64,000 bases of DNA from Micromonospora aurantiaca ATCC 27029 (GTDB lineage: Bacteria; Actinomycetota; Actinomycetes; Mycobacteriales; Micromonosporaceae): positions 5,971,501 through 6,035,500 of the forward strand of contig NC_014391.1 of the NCBI RefSeq assembly GCF_000145235.1. The letters are read 5' to 3'. Made by a program: the position numbers and the translations under genes. How positions within the stretch are numbered: the stretch's first letter is position 1; every line of letters starts with the position of its first letter. The notes below the pieces were generated by a model. It was not told where the DNA came from, did no database searches, and saw only the letters and a program-made list of their open reading frames with translations. Below, one piece after another: positions 17,245 through 26,683 of this stretch.

Positions 17245-18344
17245 CGGGCCACCCCCACCTGGGCTACCTCGTCGCGGTAGATCCGCTCGCGATCCCCCGC
17301 CGACAGATGGCAGGCGACCAGGTGACCCGGCGCTCCGGCCTCCCGCAGCTCGGGCACCTCGGTGCGGGACCGGTCGCCGTTCACGTCGGCCCACCGGCAC
17401 CGCGGATGAAACGCACACCCCGACGGCAGGTTGATCAGACTGGGCGGGTTACCCGGAATCGGCAACAGGTCCGCGTCCGCGTCACCGTGCAACGACGGCA
17501 CACTCGACAACAACCCCCACGTGTACGGATGCTGCGGCGCCCGCAACACCCGCTCCACACTCCCGTGCTCCACCGCCCGGCCCGCATACATCACCAACAC
17601 GTCATCAGCCACCTGACTGACCACACCCAGGTCATGCGTGATCAACACGATCGCCGACCGGAACTCCTCCTGCAAATCACTGAGCAGATCCAGGATCTGC
17701 GCCTGCACCGTCACATCCAACGCCGTCGTCGGCTCATCCGCGATCAGCAGATCCGGATCATTCACCAACGCCATCGCGATCATCGCCCGCTGCCGCATCC
17801 CACCCGAGAACTCATGCGGATACTGATCGAACCGCCGCGCCGGCTGCGGAATCCCCACCCGGCCCAACATGTCCACCGCCCGCGTCCGCGCCTCCCGCCG
17901 ACCGGCCCTCGGATGATGCACCCGGTACGCCTCAGCGATCTGCCTACCCACCGAGTAGTACGGATGCAACGCCGACAACGGATCCTGGAAAACCATCGCC
18001 ATGTCCCGGCCCCGCAGCCGCCGCACCTCCTCCTCACCCAACCCCACCAGCTGACGCCCACCCACCGAGATCTCCCCCGAGATGGTCGTCCGCCTCGCGT
18101 TGTGCAAACCCAGGATCGCCAGCGACGTCACGCTCTTACCGGAACCGGACTCCCCCACGATCCCCAGCGTGCGACCCCGCTCCACGGCGAACGACACACC
18201 GTCCACGGCCCGCACCACACCGTCCTCGGTGTCGAACCGCACCCGCAGATCCCTGACCTGGAGATAGGGCCCGTCGCCGGAGCGCTGCTCCGGCACCTCC
18301 GGGCGGTCCGGCTCCCCGGACGGCACCGCCTCCGACCTGCCCAT
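17241..18344 (-). CDS. Peptide ABC transporter ATP-binding protein (DppD/OppD type)
   Basis: A 367-residue ATPase and the first gene of the leftward importer operon. Motifs: Walker A GESGSGKSV, FQDPLSALHPYYSVG, signature FSGGMRQRAMIAMAL, Walker B LLIADEPTTALD, and the C-terminal LPSGCAFHPRC. Between about 17440 and 18200 the coding strand uses G-ending codons almost exclusively, including TTG for leucine and GTG for valine, unlike the C/G mix in neighbouring genes. This may indicate a recombined segment. Confidence 0.94.
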   Translation of the reverse strand: MGRSEAVPSGEPDRPEVPEQRSGDGPYLQVRDLRVRFDTEDGVVRAVDGVSFAVERGRTLGIVGESGSGKSVTSLAILGLHNARRTTISGEISVGGRQLVGLGEEEVRRLRGRDMAMVFQDPLSALHPYYSVGRQIAEAYRVHHPRAGRREARTRAVDMLGRVGIPQPARRFDQYPHEFSGGMRQRAMIAMALVNDPDLLIADEPTTALDVTVQAQILDLLSDLQEEFRSAIVLITHDLGVVSQVADDVLVMYAGRAVEHGSVERVLRAPQHPYTWGLLSSVPSLHGDADADLLPIPGNPPSLINLPSGCAFHPRCRWADVNGDRSRTEVPELREAGAPGHLVACHLSAGDRERIYRDEVAQVGVAR

Positions 18345-18584
18345 TGACCGCCTCCCCTTCGGTGATGAAGAGAACCTACAGGAAATCCCCAGAGGCGAAA
18401 ATAAGCTACATCGAGCGGTCTGTCAGCGGTCCGAGCGTAACGACTCGGTCTCCCGTCCGCACGCCCCTCACCTGGGATATTCACAGCCGCGATTGGGCGT
18501 CGCCGCCTCGTCGCCGCACTTGTGGTGCGACGATGGTCCCGGCGACGAAGGGACGATTCCCGTCGGCACGAGGTGGAGGCGACG

Positions 18585-19133
18585 ATGACCGCGGCGGTGT
18601 TCGGCCACGACGGCCCGTGGACCGAAGAGGAGTACCTCGCCCTCGGCGAGACGCGGCAACGCGTCGAACTCTTCGACGGGAGCCTGCACGTGACACCGGC
18701 ACCGACCCCGCGGCACCAACGAATCCAGCGGAACCTCGGCAACCTGCTGGAGGCCGCGGCCCGGCACGTCGGCCTGGAACTGCTGGAGCCGGTGAACGTC
18801 CGGCTCCGGCCAGGCCGCATACCGATTCCCGACCTGGTCGTCACCGAGCCGATCGACTTCGACCAGCCGATGATCGAGGCGCGGGACGTGCGGCTCGTGT
18901 GTGAGGTCATCTCACCGGGCAACGCGGCAACCGACAAGGTGCTCAAGATGCACTACTACGCCGCCGCGGGGATCGAGTGGTACCTGCTGGTGGAGCAGGA
19001 AACCGGCACGCTGCACCTGCACCGGCGGCAGGGTCGGCACTACCGCGAGGTGTCGGTGACCAAGCCCGGTTCCGCGCTGGAGCTGACCGAGCCCGTCCGG
19101 GCCACGATCCGGCCGGCGGATCTCGTCCCCTGA
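18585..19133 (+). CDS. Uma2-family (DUF820) putative endonuclease-fold protein
   Basis: A 182-residue protein from ATG 18585 behind AGGTGGAGG. It shows the Uma2 pattern: WTEEEYLAL, E-L-F-D-G-S-L, TPRHQRIQRNL, IPDLVV, and EVISPGNAATDKVLKMHYYAAAGIEWYLLV. The PD...E-x-[S]-...K arrangement fits the PD-(D/E)XK nuclease fold of this family. Uma2 proteins are abundant in cyanobacteria and actinobacteria and have no established general function. The gene stands alone behind a 240-bp upstream gap shared with the divergent importer operon. Confidence 0.88.
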   Translation: MTAAVFGHDGPWTEEEYLALGETRQRVELFDGSLHVTPAPTPRHQRIQRNLGNLLEAAARHVGLELLEPVNVRLRPGRIPIPDLVVTEPIDFDQPMIEARDVRLVCEVISPGNAATDKVLKMHYYAAAGIEWYLLVEQETGTLHLHRRQGRHYREVSVTKPGSALELTEPVRATIRPADLVP

Positions 19134-19153
19134 CGGATGTCGGTGCGCTCGCC

Positions 19154-19205
19154 TAGGGTCGGGCGCATGAGCGAGCGTCGAGCGACCCATCAGGACAGCG
19201 CATGA
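19154..19205 (+). promoter_or_regulatory. Leaderless-type -10 box and 12-codon upstream ORF overlapping tldD
   Basis: TAGGGT (19154-19159) lies 7 bases before ATG 19167, which opens a 12-codon frame (MSERRATHQDSA) whose TGA overlaps the tldD ATG at 19202 as ATGA. The arrangement suggests a leaderless transcript beginning at the short ORF, with tldD translated by coupling. Confidence 0.5.
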
Positions 19206-20638
19206 GCGAGTTCGACGCGGCGACCGCCGCCGTCCAGGCCGCTCTCGACGCGGGCGCCCGCTACGCCGACGCCCGGGTCATGCACCGCCGCTACGAGTCG
19301 ATGTCGGCCCGCAACGGCGACATCGAGGAGCTGAGCCAGGACGAGAGCATCGGGCTGGGCGTACGCGCGCTCGTCGGATCGGGGTGGGGCTTCCACGCCG
19401 TACCCGATCTGTCCGACGCCGCGGCCCGCGACGCCGGCCGGCGCGCCGCGGCGATCGCCACCGCGAGCGCGCGGGTTCCCGGTCCGCCGATCGACCTGGT
19501 GCCGGCCGAGGCGGCGGTGGCGAGCTGGGCCTCGGAGTGTGCCGTCGACCCGCTCGGGGTGCCACTGTCGGACAAGGGCGACCTGCTGGTCCGCGCCACG
19601 GCGACGATGCGCGAGCACGGCGCCGACCTGGCCGAGGGGCTCTACCAGATCTGGGACACCTCGAAGTGGTTCGTCTCCAGCGAGGGCCACCGGATCGACC
19701 AGCACATCCGGGAGTGCGGCGGCGGCATCTCGGCCACCTCGATCGGTGACGGCGAGACCCAGCGGCGGTCCTACCCGAGCTACCGCGGGCAGTACGGCAC
19801 CACCGGCTGGGAGCTGGTCACCTCGCTCGACCTGGCCGCGCACGCCGCGCGGATCGCCGAGGAGTCCCGCGAGCTGCTCACCGCGCCGCTCTGCCCGGCC
19901 GGCGAGACCGATCTGATCCTCGGCGGTGAGCAGCTCGCGTTGCAGATCCACGAGTCGGTCGGGCACGCCATCGAGCTGGACCGCATCCTCGGCTGGGAGG
20001 CGGCGTTCGCCGGCACGTCCTGGCTCGACCTGGCCCGCCTCGGCTCGCTGCACTACGGCTCCGAGCTGATGAACGTGACCATCGACCCGACCATCCCTGG
20101 CGCGCTGGGCAGCTTCGGCTACGACGACGAGGGCTCCCCGGCGGTCGCCCGGGACGCGGTCCGCGAGGGGCGGTGGGTCGGGGTGCTCGCCGGCCGGGAC
20201 TCGGCCGCCGTCGCGGGCCTTGACTACGGCGGCAGCGTACGGGCCGACGGCTGGGCCCGGCTGCCGATGGTGCGGATGACGAACGTGGGCCTGGAACCCG
20301 GCCCGCACACGCTCGACGAGATCATCGCGGCCACCGACGACGGGGTGCTGATGGACATCAACCGGTCCTGGTCGATCGACGACAAGCGGCTCAACTTCCA
20401 GTTCGGCTGCGAGGTCGGCTGGGAGGTGAAGAAGGGCCGCCGGGGGCGGATGCTGCGCAACCCCACCTACACCGGCATCGGGCCGGTCTTCTGGCGCTCG
20501 ATGGACATGCTCTCCTCGGAGACGGTCGCCTGGGGCACGCCCAACTGCGGGAAGGGGCAGCCCGGCCAGGTCGGGCACACCGGCCACCCGGCCGCGCCGG
20601 CCCGGTTCCGCGGCGTCCGGGTGGGGGTGCGGGCATGA
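19202..20638 (+). CDS. tldD: Metalloprotease TldD-like subunit
   Basis: A 478-residue protein of the TldD/PmbA family. The zinc-binding HESVGH motif is at residues 250-255 (His250, Glu251, His254), which identifies the catalytic TldD subunit. The N-terminal domain (DARVMHRRYESMSARNGDIEEL) and the C-terminal barrel (GxVRADGWARLPMVRMTNVGLEPG) are present. TldD/TldE heterodimers degrade flexible peptides, for example in microcin B17 maturation and CcdA turnover in E. coli. The downstream tldE overlaps by four bases. Confidence 0.93.
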   Translation: MSEFDAATAAVQAALDAGARYADARVMHRRYESMSARNGDIEELSQDESIGLGVRALVGSGWGFHAVPDLSDAAARDAGRRAAAIATASARVPGPPIDLVPAEAAVASWASECAVDPLGVPLSDKGDLLVRATATMREHGADLAEGLYQIWDTSKWFVSSEGHRIDQHIRECGGGISATSIGDGETQRRSYPSYRGQYGTTGWELVTSLDLAAHAARIAEESRELLTAPLCPAGETDLILGGEQLALQIHESVGHAIELDRILGWEAAFAGTSWLDLARLGSLHYGSELMNVTIDPTIPGALGSFGYDDEGSPAVARDAVREGRWVGVLAGRDSAAVAGLDYGGSVRADGWARLPMVRMTNVGLEPGPHTLDEIIAATDDGVLMDINRSWSIDDKRLNFQFGCEVGWEVKKGRRGRMLRNPTYTGIGPVFWRSMDMLSSETVAWGTPNCGKGQPGQVGHTGHPAAPARFRGVRVGVRA

Positions 20639-22056
20639 GCGAGCGCGGCATGAACGCCGAGCTGGAGATCGCCGCCGGGGTGGTGGACCTGGTCCGGCAC
20701 ACGGCCGGTCCGGCCGCCGAGGCCGAGGTGCTGGTGACCCGCTCCGACCTGGCGCTGACCCGGTTCGCCAACTCGTTCGTCCACCAGAACGTGTCCGAGA
20801 CCGGTGTCGCCGTACACCTGCGGTTGCACGTGGACGGGCGGACCGCTACCGGCAGCGGCAGCCGGGGCGACGCCGACGGGCTGGCCGCCCTGGTCGAGCG
20901 GACCCGGGCCGCGGCCCGGCTCGCGCCGCCCGACCCGGCCTGGCCGGGACTCACCGCCCCGACGCCTGTGCCGTCCGGCCCGGCCGTCGACGAGGACACC
21001 GCGTTCGCCTCGCCCGACGAGCGGGCCGAGCGGGTACGCGCGTTCGTGGACGCGGTCGAAGGGCTGGAGGCGGCCGGCTACTGCCGGACCTCGTACCGGT
21101 CGGGGGCGTTCGCCAACTCGGCCGGGCACACGGCTGTGGGCCGGGCGGCCGAGGCGGCGATGGACGGCATCGCCCGCGCCGGCGGCGCCGACGGGGTGGC
21201 CCGGCTCTGCGCCGACCGGCTGGCCGATCTCGACGGCGCGGCGCTCGGCGCCCGCGCGGCGGCCAAGGCGCGCGCCGCTGCGGACCCGGTCGAGCTGCCG
21301 CCCGGGCACTACGAGGTGGTGCTCGAACCGGCTGCCGTCGCCGACCTGCTCCAGAACCTGGCCTGGTACGGCTTCAACGGCAAGCGCTACGCCGAACGGC
21401 AGTCCTTCGCCGAGCCGGGCACCGCCCAGTTCGACCCGGCGGTGACGGTGGTGGACGACCCGCTGCACGCCGGCACGCTGCCGTTCGACCTGGAGGGCAC
21501 GCCCCGGCAGGCGTTGCCGCTGGTCGAGGGCGGCACCACAGGAGCGGTGGCGTACGACAGGCGCGGCGGCGCCGAGGCGGGCGCCGGGTCCACCGGGCAC
21601 GGCATGCCGGGTAGCGCGACGTTCGGCCCGATCCCGCACAACGTCCGCCTGCTGACGGGCACGGCGGGCGTGGCAGGCGCGGCCGTCGCCGCCGGACCGG
21701 TGAGCGCGGGCGTGACCGGGGCGGTGGGCGACCCGGACACCGCCGCGCTGGTGGCCGGGATGCGGCGCGGGCTGCTGGTCAGCGACTTCTGGTACACCCG
21801 CGTGCTGGACCCGAAGCAGCTCGTGGTCACCGGGTTGACCCGCAACGGGGTGTGGCTGGTCGAGGACGGCGTGCCGACCCGGGCGGTGCGCGACTTCCGG
21901 TTCACCGAGTCGTACCCCCGGGCGCTGGGGCCGGGCCGGGTTCTCGGCCTGGGCCGGACGGCGGTCCGCCAGCCTGCCCGCGTCGACGGCTCCTGGTACG
22001 AGACACCGGCGCTGCGGCTGTCCTCGTGGCACTTCACCGGCGGCGCGTCCGGGTGA
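20635..22056 (+). CDS. TldE/PmbA-like subunit
   Basis: A 473-residue TldD/PmbA-family protein without the HExxxH motif, as expected for the non-catalytic TldE partner. It contains TRFANSFVHQNVSETG near residue 45 and a C-terminal domain ending in ALRLSSWHFTGGASG. Its ATG overlaps the tldD stop, so the two subunits should be made in balanced amounts. In the known complex TldE completes the substrate tunnel. Confidence 0.9.
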   Translation: MSERGMNAELEIAAGVVDLVRHTAGPAAEAEVLVTRSDLALTRFANSFVHQNVSETGVAVHLRLHVDGRTATGSGSRGDADGLAALVERTRAAARLAPPDPAWPGLTAPTPVPSGPAVDEDTAFASPDERAERVRAFVDAVEGLEAAGYCRTSYRSGAFANSAGHTAVGRAAEAAMDGIARAGGADGVARLCADRLADLDGAALGARAAAKARAAADPVELPPGHYEVVLEPAAVADLLQNLAWYGFNGKRYAERQSFAEPGTAQFDPAVTVVDDPLHAGTLPFDLEGTPRQALPLVEGGTTGAVAYDRRGGAEAGAGSTGHGMPGSATFGPIPHNVRLLTGTAGVAGAAVAAGPVSAGVTGAVGDPDTAALVAGMRRGLLVSDFWYTRVLDPKQLVVTGLTRNGVWLVEDGVPTRAVRDFRFTESYPRALGPGRVLGLGRTAVRQPARVDGSWYETPALRLSSWHFTGGASG

Positions 22057-22283
22057 CCCGGCGCGCCGCCGGGCGCACCACGCCACCGGTCGGCGCACCG
22101 TTCGGCCGACCCGCCACATTGATCATGAACTGACTCTTTCCAAGCTGCGGGACACACGGGACACTGCGTTGCGCGGCCGGGCCGTGAAGATCGGCGTAAC
22201 GTGTGTCACTTAGCCGCACCGGTTCGCCGGTGTGGCCTCGCGCGTGCGCAGGACGTGACAGTGACGTCAGGGAGATGACTCAG

Positions 22284-23105
22284 ATGACAACTACGTCGGC
22301 CAGGACGCCGAGACCGCAGCCGCGGGGAGGGCGGGCACGCGCCGCCATCGCGGCGAAGACGTTGCGGACCGACAGATGGTGGATCGCCCCGCTGATCACG
22401 GTGGTGGGGCTCAGCGCGTGGGTCATCTACGCGACGGTCCGGGTCTTCATGCACAAGTGGTACTGGGTGGAGCAGTACCACTACCTGACGCCGTTCTACT
22501 CCCCCTGCGTCACCGACCGCTGTGTCGAGGGCTCCTCGCACTTCGGCCAGTTCCTGCCCGGCTGGTGGATCATCCCGGACGCGGCGCTCACCCTGCCGTT
22601 CCTGCTGCTGTTCCGGCTGACCTGCTACTACTACCGCAAGGCGTACTACCGGTCGTTCTGGCTGTCGCCGCCGGCCTGCGCGGTGCCGGACGGGCACCAG
22701 TCGTACAGCGGCGAGACGCGGTTCCCGCTGCTCGGGCAGAACCTGCACCGTTACTTCTTCTACGCCGCCGCGATCATCTCGCTGATCAACACCTGGGACG
22801 CGATCCTGGCCTTCCACTCCCCCGAGGGCTTCGGCTTCGGCCTGGGCAACATCATCCTGATCGGCAACGTGGTGATGCTGTGGGCGTACACGATCTCCTG
22901 CCACTCCTGCCGGCACATCATCGGCGGGCGGCTCAAGCACTTCTCCAAGCACCCGATGCGCTACAAGGCGTGGACCGGGGTGTCCTGGTTGAACGTCCGG
23001 CACATGCAGCTCGCCTGGATCACCCTCGGCACCCTGGCACTCACCGACTTCTACGTGATGGCGGTCGCCGCCGGCTGGATCAACGACCTGCGGTTCATCA
23101 ACTGA
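22284..23105 (+). CDS. sdhC: Succinate dehydrogenase membrane anchor / cytochrome b subunit
   Basis: A 273-residue membrane protein and first gene of sdhCAB. ATG 22284 is preferred, 9 bases after AGGGAG; ATG 22275 is possible. It has five hydrophobic segments with several His residues in or near them (FMHKWYW, NLHRYFFYAA, CHSCRHIIGGRLKHFSKHP, NVRHMQLAW) as candidate haem ligands. The size and the SCRHIIGG motif fit the single-chain, diheme-type anchor of actinobacterial Sdh1 enzymes. It passes electrons from succinate oxidation to menaquinone. Confidence 0.87.
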   Translation: MTTTSARTPRPQPRGGRARAAIAAKTLRTDRWWIAPLITVVGLSAWVIYATVRVFMHKWYWVEQYHYLTPFYSPCVTDRCVEGSSHFGQFLPGWWIIPDAALTLPFLLLFRLTCYYYRKAYYRSFWLSPPACAVPDGHQSYSGETRFPLLGQNLHRYFFYAAAIISLINTWDAILAFHSPEGFGFGLGNIILIGNVVMLWAYTISCHSCRHIIGGRLKHFSKHPMRYKAWTGVSWLNVRHMQLAWITLGTLALTDFYVMAVAAGWINDLRFIN

Positions 23106-23115
23106 GAGCCTGGAC

Positions 23116-25029
23116 ATGACTGAGACGCGAATCGAACGACACCACTACGACGTCGTCGTGATCGGGGCCGGTGGCGCCGGCCTGCGCGCGGCGATCGAGG
23201 CCCGGCTGGCTGGCAAGAAGACCGCGATCATCTCGAAGTCGCTGTTCGGCAAGGCGCACACGGTGATGGCCGAGGGCGGCGCCGCCGCCGCGATGGGCAA
23301 CGTGAACTCGCGCGACAACTGGCAGGTGCACTTCCGGGACACCATGCGCGGCGGCAAGTTCCTCAACAACTTCCGGATGGCCGAGCTGCACGCCAAGGAG
23401 GCGCCGCAGCGGATCTGGGAGCTGGAGACGTACGGCGCGCTGTTCGACCGCACCAAGGACGGGAAGATCTCGCAGCGCAACTTCGGCGGCCACGAGTACC
23501 CGCGCCTGGCGCACGTCGGCGACCGGACCGGCCTGGAGCTGATCCGTACGCTTCAGCAGAAGATCGTCTCGCTCCAGCAGGAGGACAAGCAGGAGTTCGG
23601 CAGCTACGACGCGCGGATCCGGGTCTTCTCCGAGACCACGATCACCGAGCTGCTGCTCGACGGCGACCGCGTCGCCGGGGCGTTCGGCTACTACCGCGAG
23701 TCCGGCGAGTTCGTCCTGTTCGAGGCGCCCGCGGTGGTCCTGGCGACCGGCGGCGTCGGACGCTCCTACAAGGTCACCTCGAACTCGTGGGAGTACACCG
23801 GCGACGGCCACGCGCTGGCGCTGCGCGCCGGGGCCACGCTGATCAACATGGAGTTCCTCCAGTTCCACCCGACCGGCATGGTCTGGCCGCCCTCGGTGAA
23901 GGGCATCCTGGTCACCGAGTCGGTACGCGGCGACGGCGGCGTGCTGAAGAACTCCGAGGGCAAGCGGTTCATGTTCGACTACGTGCCCGACGTGTTCCGC
24001 AAGCAGTACGCGGAGACCGAGGAGGAGGCGGACCGCTGGTACACCGACCCGGACAACAACAGGCGTCCGCCGGAGCTGCTGCCCCGCGACGAGGTCGCGC
24101 GCGCGATCAACAGCGAGGTCAAGGAGGGCCGGGGTACGCCGGCCGGGGGCGTCTACCTGGACATCGCCTCCCGTAAGTCGGCCGAGGAGATCCGCCGCCG
24201 CCTCCCGTCGATGTACCACCAGTTCAAGGAACTGGCCGACGTCGACATCACCAAGGAGCCGATGGAGGTCGGCCCGACCTGTCACTACGTGATGGGCGGC
24301 GTCGAGGTGGACCCGGACTCCGGCGCGGCGTACGGCACCGTGCGCGGGCTCTACGCCGCCGGTGAGGTGTCCGGCGGCATGCACGGCTCCAACCGGCTCG
24401 GCGGCAACTCCCTGTCCGACCTGCTGGTCTTCGGCAAGCGCGCGGGCGGGCACGCGGCCACGTACACCGATCAGCTCACCACCCGCCCGGCGGTGTCGGT
24501 GGCGGCGGTGGAGGCCGCCGTGGAGACGGCGCTGGCGCCGTTGCAGCGGGACACCGGTGAGAGCCCGTACCAGCTCCAGCAGGACCTCCAGGTGGTGATG
24601 GGCGACCTGGTCGGCATCATCCGGCGCGAGGGTGAGCTGGCCGACGCGCTCGGCCGGCTGGCCGAGCTGCGGGAGCGGGTGGCGAAGGTCAGCGCGGTCG
24701 GCGGCCGGCGCTACAACCCGGGCTGGCACCTGGCGCTGGACCTGCGCAACATGCTCGTGGTCTCGGAGTGCACCGCGAAGGCCGCGCTGGAGCGGCAGGA
24801 GTCGCGCGGCGGGCACACCCGGGAGGACTACCCGGCGATGGACCCGAAGTGGCGGAGCGTCAACCTGGTCTGCTCGCTGGACGGCGACACGGTCCGGCTG
24901 ACCCACAAGCCGCTGCCGAAGATGCGGCCGGAGCTGATCGGGCTGTTCGACCGGGCCGAGCTGGCCAAGTACCTGACCGACGAGGAACTCGCCGAGTTCG
25001 ACGCCCTCACCGAGGAGGCGAACAACTGA
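23116..25029 (+). CDS. sdhA: Succinate dehydrogenase flavoprotein subunit
   Basis: A 637-residue flavoprotein. It opens with VIGAGGAGLRAAIEA (FAD-binding), followed by AHTVMAEGGAAAAMGN, which contains the family's flavin-binding His, then FHPTGMVWPPSVKG, SVRGDGGVLKN, HYVMGGVEVDPD and the C-terminal helical region (NMLVVSECTAKAALERQESRGGHTREDYP). It oxidises succinate to fumarate. Ten bases separate it from sdhC, and its stop overlaps the sdhB start. Confidence 0.96.
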   Translation: MTETRIERHHYDVVVIGAGGAGLRAAIEARLAGKKTAIISKSLFGKAHTVMAEGGAAAAMGNVNSRDNWQVHFRDTMRGGKFLNNFRMAELHAKEAPQRIWELETYGALFDRTKDGKISQRNFGGHEYPRLAHVGDRTGLELIRTLQQKIVSLQQEDKQEFGSYDARIRVFSETTITELLLDGDRVAGAFGYYRESGEFVLFEAPAVVLATGGVGRSYKVTSNSWEYTGDGHALALRAGATLINMEFLQFHPTGMVWPPSVKGILVTESVRGDGGVLKNSEGKRFMFDYVPDVFRKQYAETEEEADRWYTDPDNNRRPPELLPRDEVARAINSEVKEGRGTPAGGVYLDIASRKSAEEIRRRLPSMYHQFKELADVDITKEPMEVGPTCHYVMGGVEVDPDSGAAYGTVRGLYAAGEVSGGMHGSNRLGGNSLSDLLVFGKRAGGHAATYTDQLTTRPAVSVAAVEAAVETALAPLQRDTGESPYQLQQDLQVVMGDLVGIIRREGELADALGRLAELRERVAKVSAVGGRRYNPGWHLALDLRNMLVVSECTAKAALERQESRGGHTREDYPAMDPKWRSVNLVCSLDGDTVRLTHKPLPKMRPELIGLFDRAELAKYLTDEELAEFDALTEEANN

Positions 25030-26135
25030 TGGGAAGTAAGCGCCAGTTCCGCATCTGGCGGGGCGACGAGACCGGCGGCGACCTGAAGGACTACACCGTC
25101 GAGGTGAACGAGGGCGAGGTGGTCCTCGACGTGATCCACCGGCTCCAGGCCACCGAGGCGCCGGACCTGGCGTGCCGGTGGAACTGCAAGGCCGGCAAGT
25201 GCGGCTCGTGCTCGATGGAGATCAACGGCAAGCCGCGGCTGGGCTGCATGACGCGGATGTCGACGTTCGAGGAGTCCGAGACCGTCACCGTCACCCCGCT
25301 GCGCACCTTCCCGGTGATCCGGGACCTGGTCACCGACGTCTCGTTCAACTACGAGAAGGCGCGGGAGACCCCGGCGTTCGCGCCGCCGGCCGACGTGGCG
25401 CCCGGTGACTACCGGATGCAGCAGGTCGACGTCGAGCGCTCGCAGGAGTTCCGCAAGTGCATCGAGTGCTTCCTGTGCCAGAACGTCTGCCACGTGATCC
25501 GTGACCACGAGGAGAACAAGCCGGCGTTCTCCGGTCCCCGGTTCTTCATCCGGGCGGCCGAGCTGGACATGCACCCGCTCGACGCGCGCACCGACCGCCG
25601 GGAGTACGCGCAGTCGGACATGGGACTCGGCTTCTGCAACATCACCAAGTGCTGCACCGAGGTCTGCCCCGAGCACATCAAGATCACCGACAACGGGATC
25701 ATCCCCATGAAGGAACGGGTCGTCGACCGCAGGTACGATCCCCTTGTGTGGCTCGGTAACAAGATCTTCCGGAGGGGTCAGGTGCCTCAGACCAGCGCGA
25801 CCAGCGGGCATTCGAGCGGTGCCGTCACGTCCGGAGGGGCGCAGGGCGGGGCGCACGCGCACGGCGGCGGTTCGCACGCCGGCGGGGTGCACTCGCACGC
25901 GGGCGGCTCGCACGACAGCGCCGCCGAGCGTCAGGCCCAGCAGGGCGTCAACTGGCACCGCGAGGTGCCGCACCCGACCGCCCCGGCGGTGGACGCCAAC
26001 GGCAGGCTGCCGCTGACCGAACTGACGTTCAACAAGGCCGCCGCGCCGTCGCCGTTCGGCGACGACGTGACGTTCCCGCTGCCGCCGGAGCACCTCAACT
26101 TCGCTCACCCGCAGCAGGACGAGCCGAAGCACTGA
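25029..26135 (+). CDS. sdhB: Succinate dehydrogenase iron-sulfur subunit with His/Gly-rich C-terminal extension
   Basis: A 368-residue protein whose ATG overlaps the sdhA stop (TGATG). Residues 1-245 are a normal SdhB: CRWNCKAGKCGSC plus a later Cys for [2Fe-2S], and CIECFLCQNVC with CNITKCCTEVCPE for the [4Fe-4S]/[3Fe-4S] clusters. After KIFRRGQVPQ the protein continues for about 120 residues, well beyond the usual 250. This tail includes a His/Gly-rich stretch (GGAHAHGGGSHAGG and a second HSHAGGSH) and a C-terminal block with PLTELTFNKAAAPSPFGDD. The tail stays in frame and keeps codon bias, so it is probably translated. Confidence 0.93.
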   Translation: MGSKRQFRIWRGDETGGDLKDYTVEVNEGEVVLDVIHRLQATEAPDLACRWNCKAGKCGSCSMEINGKPRLGCMTRMSTFEESETVTVTPLRTFPVIRDLVTDVSFNYEKARETPAFAPPADVAPGDYRMQQVDVERSQEFRKCIECFLCQNVCHVIRDHEENKPAFSGPRFFIRAAELDMHPLDARTDRREYAQSDMGLGFCNITKCCTEVCPEHIKITDNGIIPMKERVVDRRYDPLVWLGNKIFRRGQVPQTSATSGHSSGAVTSGGAQGGAHAHGGGSHAGGVHSHAGGSHDSAAERQAQQGVNWHREVPHPTAPAVDANGRLPLTELTFNKAAAPSPFGDDVTFPLPPEHLNFAHPQQDEPKH

Positions 26136-26242
26136 ACAGCAGCGCGACGATGACGGGGGCCGGCGGCACGAGCCGCGGGCCCTCGTCCCGTTTCCGGCCG
26201 GCTGTCCGGTTCACCGGACGGCCCGGCTCGCGCCGCCGTCGT

Positions 26243-26683
26243 TCAGGGGGCGTCGAGCAGCGGGCGCAGCGCGGCCACGATCGGCACGTCGGCCGGCAGC
26301 CAGTCGACGCTGTCCAGCTCGGCGGCGGAGAGCCAGCGCAGCTCGGCGTGCTCCAGGGCCTCGGGCTCGTCGCCGTGCAGCAGGCGGGCGGCGTAGACGC
26401 GCAGCACGGACCGGCCGTGCGCCATCCGTACGTCCCGGCCGACACGCGCGCCGACGGCCACCCGTACGCCCAGCTCCTCGGCACACTCCCGGGCCAGCGC
26501 GTCGGTCTCGGCCTCGCCCGGCTCGACCTTTCCGCCCGGGAACTCCCATCGCCCCGCCACCTCGGGGGGCGCGGAGCGCTCGCATGCCAGCACCCGGCCA
26601 CCCTCGATGATCGCCGCCCCGACGACCACCCTCGGCTCCCGCCGGTCGGCCTGCCCGCTTCCGCTAACCCGTTCGGTCCGCAC
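26243..26683 (-). CDS. Nudix hydrolase, MutT-like (8-oxo-dGTP diphosphatase candidate)
   Basis: A 146-residue protein with a complete Nudix box at residues 50-72 (GGKVEPGE...RECAEELG), the metal-binding helix for pyrophosphate hydrolysis. VVGAAIIEGGRVLACER before it and the FPGGK context match MutT-type sanitising enzymes that hydrolyse oxidised nucleotides, although other substrates are possible. It is convergent with sdhB. Confidence 0.88.
   Translation of the reverse strand: MRTERVSGSGQADRREPRVVVGAAIIEGGRVLACERSAPPEVAGRWEFPGGKVEPGEAETDALARECAEELGVRVAVGARVGRDVRMAHGRSVLRVYAARLLHGDEPEALEHAELRWLSAAELDSVDWLPADVPIVAALRPLLDAP

Noticed and set aside
18585..19133. Uma2 gene as part of a restriction-modification or defence island
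   Set aside because: No methylase, helicase or other defence gene is adjacent; neighbours are a peptide importer and tldD.
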